From Sulfurovum sp. (GTDB lineage: Bacteria > Campylobacterota > Campylobacteria > Campylobacterales > Sulfurovaceae): a stretch of DNA of 64,000 bases. Both the position numbers and the translations under genes were made by a program. The notes under the pieces were generated by a model. It searched no databases, was not told the origin of the DNA, and was given only the letters and a program-made list of their open reading frames with translations. The DNA lies in the NCBI GenBank assembly GCA_002733215.1, contig NVUY01000014.1, positions 1,242 to 65,241 of the forward strand, given 5' to 3'. Positions 62,202 through 64,000 of this stretch are shown here, one piece after another (positions within the stretch are counted from its first letter, which is position 1; every line of letters begins with the position of its first letter).

Positions 62202-62588
62202 ATGGTATACACCGTTAAAACCTCAAGTAAAATTGATACTGTTAAAGATGAACTAGAAACAAAAGCAAAGGAAGTAGGCTTTGGCATACTGCATACCTAT
62301 GATTTTAAACAAATCTTACAAGGCAAAGGTTTTCCTATAGAAAAAGACATCACTGTCTTTGAAGTCTGCAATCCCGAAGCTGCACAACAAGCACTCACTC
62401 GATTATCATCTATCTCTGTATATTTACCCTGTCGCATCTCCGTGTATGAAGAAGATGGATATGCAACACTTGCTACCATAGGGTTTGAAGATATGCTCGG
62501 CTCAGTGGATGTCGATGAAGACTTTCAAGCACAGATGGCGCTTATTTTTGAAGACTTAAAACGTATCATGCATAGTTGGGACAACTAA
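62202..62588 (+). CDS. DUF302 family protein
   Basis: A 128-residue cytoplasmic protein: SSKIDTVKDELETKAKEVGF, GILHTYDFKQILQGKGFPIE, ITVFEVCNPEAAQQAL and LPCRISVYEEDGYATLATIG. This is the DUF302 fold, a small alpha/beta domain often found near sulfur and heme proteins. Conserved Cys residues (EVCNP and PCRI) are the family pattern. No signal peptide. ATG with AAAGGATAG upstream. Convergent with rpoD. Confidence 0.88.
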   Translation: MVYTVKTSSKIDTVKDELETKAKEVGFGILHTYDFKQILQGKGFPIEKDITVFEVCNPEAAQQALTRLSSISVYLPCRISVYEEDGYATLATIGFEDMLGSVDVDEDFQAQMALIFEDLKRIMHSWDN

Positions 62589-62612
62589 ACCAAATGTGCA
62601 CACCCTACGGAT

Positions 62613-64000
62613 TTACTCTTCTATATAATTTTTAAGTTTACGTCCTACTTTAGGATGCTTAAGCTTTTTGATCGCAGAAGATTCTATCTGTCTTACTCTC
62701 TCACGTGTAACGCTAAGCTCTCTACCGATCTCTTCAAGTGTTCTGTCACTTTCATCTTCCAAAAGACCAAAACGCATACGGATAACTGCTTTTTCTCTTT
62801 CGTTGAGTTGGTCAAGTACTTCATCGATCTGGTTATTTAAGTCATCTTTGAGAACAGCATCCGTCGGAGAAAGAGTTGTTTTGTCTTCGATGAAGTCACC
62901 GAATCTACCATCATCTTCATCACCAACCGGCGTTTCTAAAGAAACAGGTTCTTTTGTGATCTTAATGACATTTTTGACTTTATCTACAGAGAGTCCTACT
63001 TCTTCAGCGATGGTATCGAGATCTGGTTCTTTTCCTGTCTCTTGAAGATGTTTTCTAATGATCTTGTTGATACGGTTGATCGTTTCTATCATGTGAATAG
63101 GGATACGGATCGTTCTTGCCTGGTCGGCAATAGCTCTTGAAATAGCCTGACGAATCCACCATGTTGCATAGGTAGAGAATTTGTATCCTTTTTCGTATTC
63201 AAACTTGTCAACAGCTTTCATAAGACCGATGTTCCCCTCCTGGATAAGGTCAAGGAACGGTAATCCTCTGTTGGTATAACGTTTAGCGATAGAGACAACC
63301 AATCTAAGGTTTGACTTTGCCATACGTGTTTTTGCTATTTCAGATTTTACTTTACCTTGACGGATCTGACCTAAGATCTCTTGGAGTTTCTCTTCAGAGA
63401 GATCAAAGCTACCCTTACTTGCTTCTCTTGTTTCAAAAAGTTTTTTGATCTCCACATAGGTACTTACCATTGTCGTCTCAGGCACGATATCAATAATGTC
63501 ATTTTTATCCATGTTAATGATATTAGCAAGTAACTTTTGGTGATTTTCTTTAAGCGTATCGTTAAAAAGCGGGAGTTTATACTCTAAACGTTTTAACTCT
63601 TTATCGAAACTGTCATCAGATTTAAGTGCCGTTTCCATCGCTTTTACAAGTTCATTGATAAGTTTTGATGTTGGACCAAGGTTTAGTAGAGCATTTTTAA
63701 GAAGCTCTTTTTTATAGGCTATCTTAAGGCGTTCATGAGTGATTTTGACAGGATCTGTTTCAGTCTGCATAAATATATCAAGTTCATCACGAGACTTCAT
63801 CCACTCTTTTTTCGCTTTTTCGAGATGTTTAAAACTGTCAACAACCTGTTTAACTCTTTTATCATTTCCCTTGTTGGTCGTTACTTCTTCATTAGACTCT
63901 TCTGAATTTTCTTTATCTGATTCTGTTTTTTCATCTTCAAAACTTTTGAAAAGCTCTTTTACACGTCTTTCGCGGTTTAACAGAGGCTCTTTATAGTTGA
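62613..64000 (-). CDS. rpoD: RNA polymerase sigma factor RpoD (5' end outside window)
   Basis: Primary sigma factor; the visible 462 codons run to the right edge and remain open upstream of any apparent start ([16 protein letters not shown] continues into an acidic [18 protein letters not shown] segment), so the N-terminus is missing. Regions: 2 with [40 protein letters not shown], 3 around [20 protein letters not shown], and 4 with the -35-binding helix [37 protein letters not shown]. Nothing abnormal. Confidence 0.97.
   Translation of the reverse strand, partial: NYKEPLLNRERRVKELFKSFEDEKTESDKENSEESNEEVTTNKGNDKRVKQVVDSFKHLEKAKKEWMKSRDELDIFMQTETDPVKITHERLKIAYKKELLKNALLNLGPTSKLINELVKAMETALKSDDSFDKELKRLEYKLPLFNDTLKENHQKLLANIINMDKNDIIDIVPETTMVSTYVEIKKLFETREASKGSFDLSEEKLQEILGQIRQGKVKSEIAKTRMAKSNLRLVVSIAKRYTNRGLPFLDLIQEGNIGLMKAVDKFEYEKGYKFSTYATWWIRQAISRAIADQARTIRIPIHMIETINRINKIIRKHLQETGKEPDLDTIAEEVGLSVDKVKNVIKITKEPVSLETPVGDEDDGRFGDFIEDKTTLSPTDAVLKDDLNNQIDEVLDQLNEREKAVIRMRFGLLEDESDRTLEEIGRELSVTRERVRQIESSAIKKLKHPKVGRKLKNYIEE

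Noticed and set aside
61991-62287. A 98-codon minus-strand frame upstream of and into the DUF302 gene
   Set aside because: Its first third overlaps DUF302 coding sequence and no family motif is seen. The last 50 codons could be a short gene but have no good start.

Overview
The window looks like chromosome of a Campylobacterota (epsilonproteobacterial) bacterium, most likely a free-living Sulfurovum/Sulfurimonas-type organism. The evidence is AT-rich DNA, dense gene packing, frequent GTG/TTG starts, Campylobacterota-type proteins (paired AtpF'/AtpF subunits, a single bifunctional Rel/SpoT, a FlpA-like fibronectin-type lipoprotein) and gene order. Two blocks follow orders I recall from Campylobacter: rplU-rpmA-obgE-proB-fmt-birA-parA-parB-atpF'FHAGDC-tolQRA...tolB-pal-cpoB...slyD-fabD-mtnN-ttcA, and rluA-flpA-trmB-ftsE-ftsX-envC...pyrH-rpoZ-rel-tyrS-NMO-amidase. 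The species call is inference.

Layout. 1-1267: 5' part of a group II intron on the minus strand, with the N-terminal 268 codons of its reverse transcriptase. 1.5-7.2 kb: ileS, a 42-residue membrane miniprotein, gatA, guaB. 7.4-8.0 kb: HigBA toxin-antitoxin pair. 8.1-13.1 kb: metY and metX (homocysteine synthesis), xseB, a nitrilase-fold protein apparently without its catalytic residues, a ThiF-like adenylyltransferase, a lipoprotein, RidA. 13.1-19.4 kb: ribosomal proteins L21/L27, obgE, proB, fmt, birA, parAB. 19.5-27.1 kb: F1Fo ATP synthase (without a and c subunits) running into TolQ/TolR/TolA-like genes. 27.1-33 kb: an accessory stretch that separates tolA from tolB. 33.0-38.4 kb: tolB-pal-cpoB, an L,D-transpeptidase, proC and proA. 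38.4-43.6 kb: slyD, a degenerate sensor kinase, rubredoxin, fabD, mtnN, a TtcA-like protein. 43.9-57.9 kb: rluA, flpA-like, trmB, ftsEX with an EnvC-like activator, pyrH, rpoZ, rel, tyrS, nitronate monooxygenase and two tandem amidases. 58-64 kb: ppa, a YtfJ-like protein, a frameshifted DTW gene, an MFS exporter, a CinA-type protein, DUF302 and the C-terminal two thirds of rpoD.

The unusual biology is concentrated in 27.9-30.3 kb. The 3' end of pheA is repeated 0.5 kb downstream around two membrane miniproteins, and the 3' end of the Memo-family gene is repeated around a HEPN-MNT module whose HEPN gene is reduced to 33 codons. Between them lie a possible IS200/IS605 right end, three related CCTTATAA hairpins, and a pentapeptide-repeat gene whose boundaries (TTAGGC before the gene, GCCTAA just after its stop, then a GC-rich stretch ending AAGCGTTACAT) look like an integron gene cassette. 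Elsewhere there is a 20-residue hydrophobic peptide gene with a structured leader (possible type I toxin, 43.7 kb), five perfect hairpins in series within 117 bp (57.9 kb), and a DTW-domain gene broken exactly at an A AAA AAG slippery site (59.6 kb).

Much of the rest is one cell-envelope and growth programme: ATP synthase, Tol-Pal, FtsEX-EnvC and amidases for division and envelope constriction; proA/proB/proC for proline; metX/metY for methionine; GatA and three aminoacylation or formylation genes for translation.
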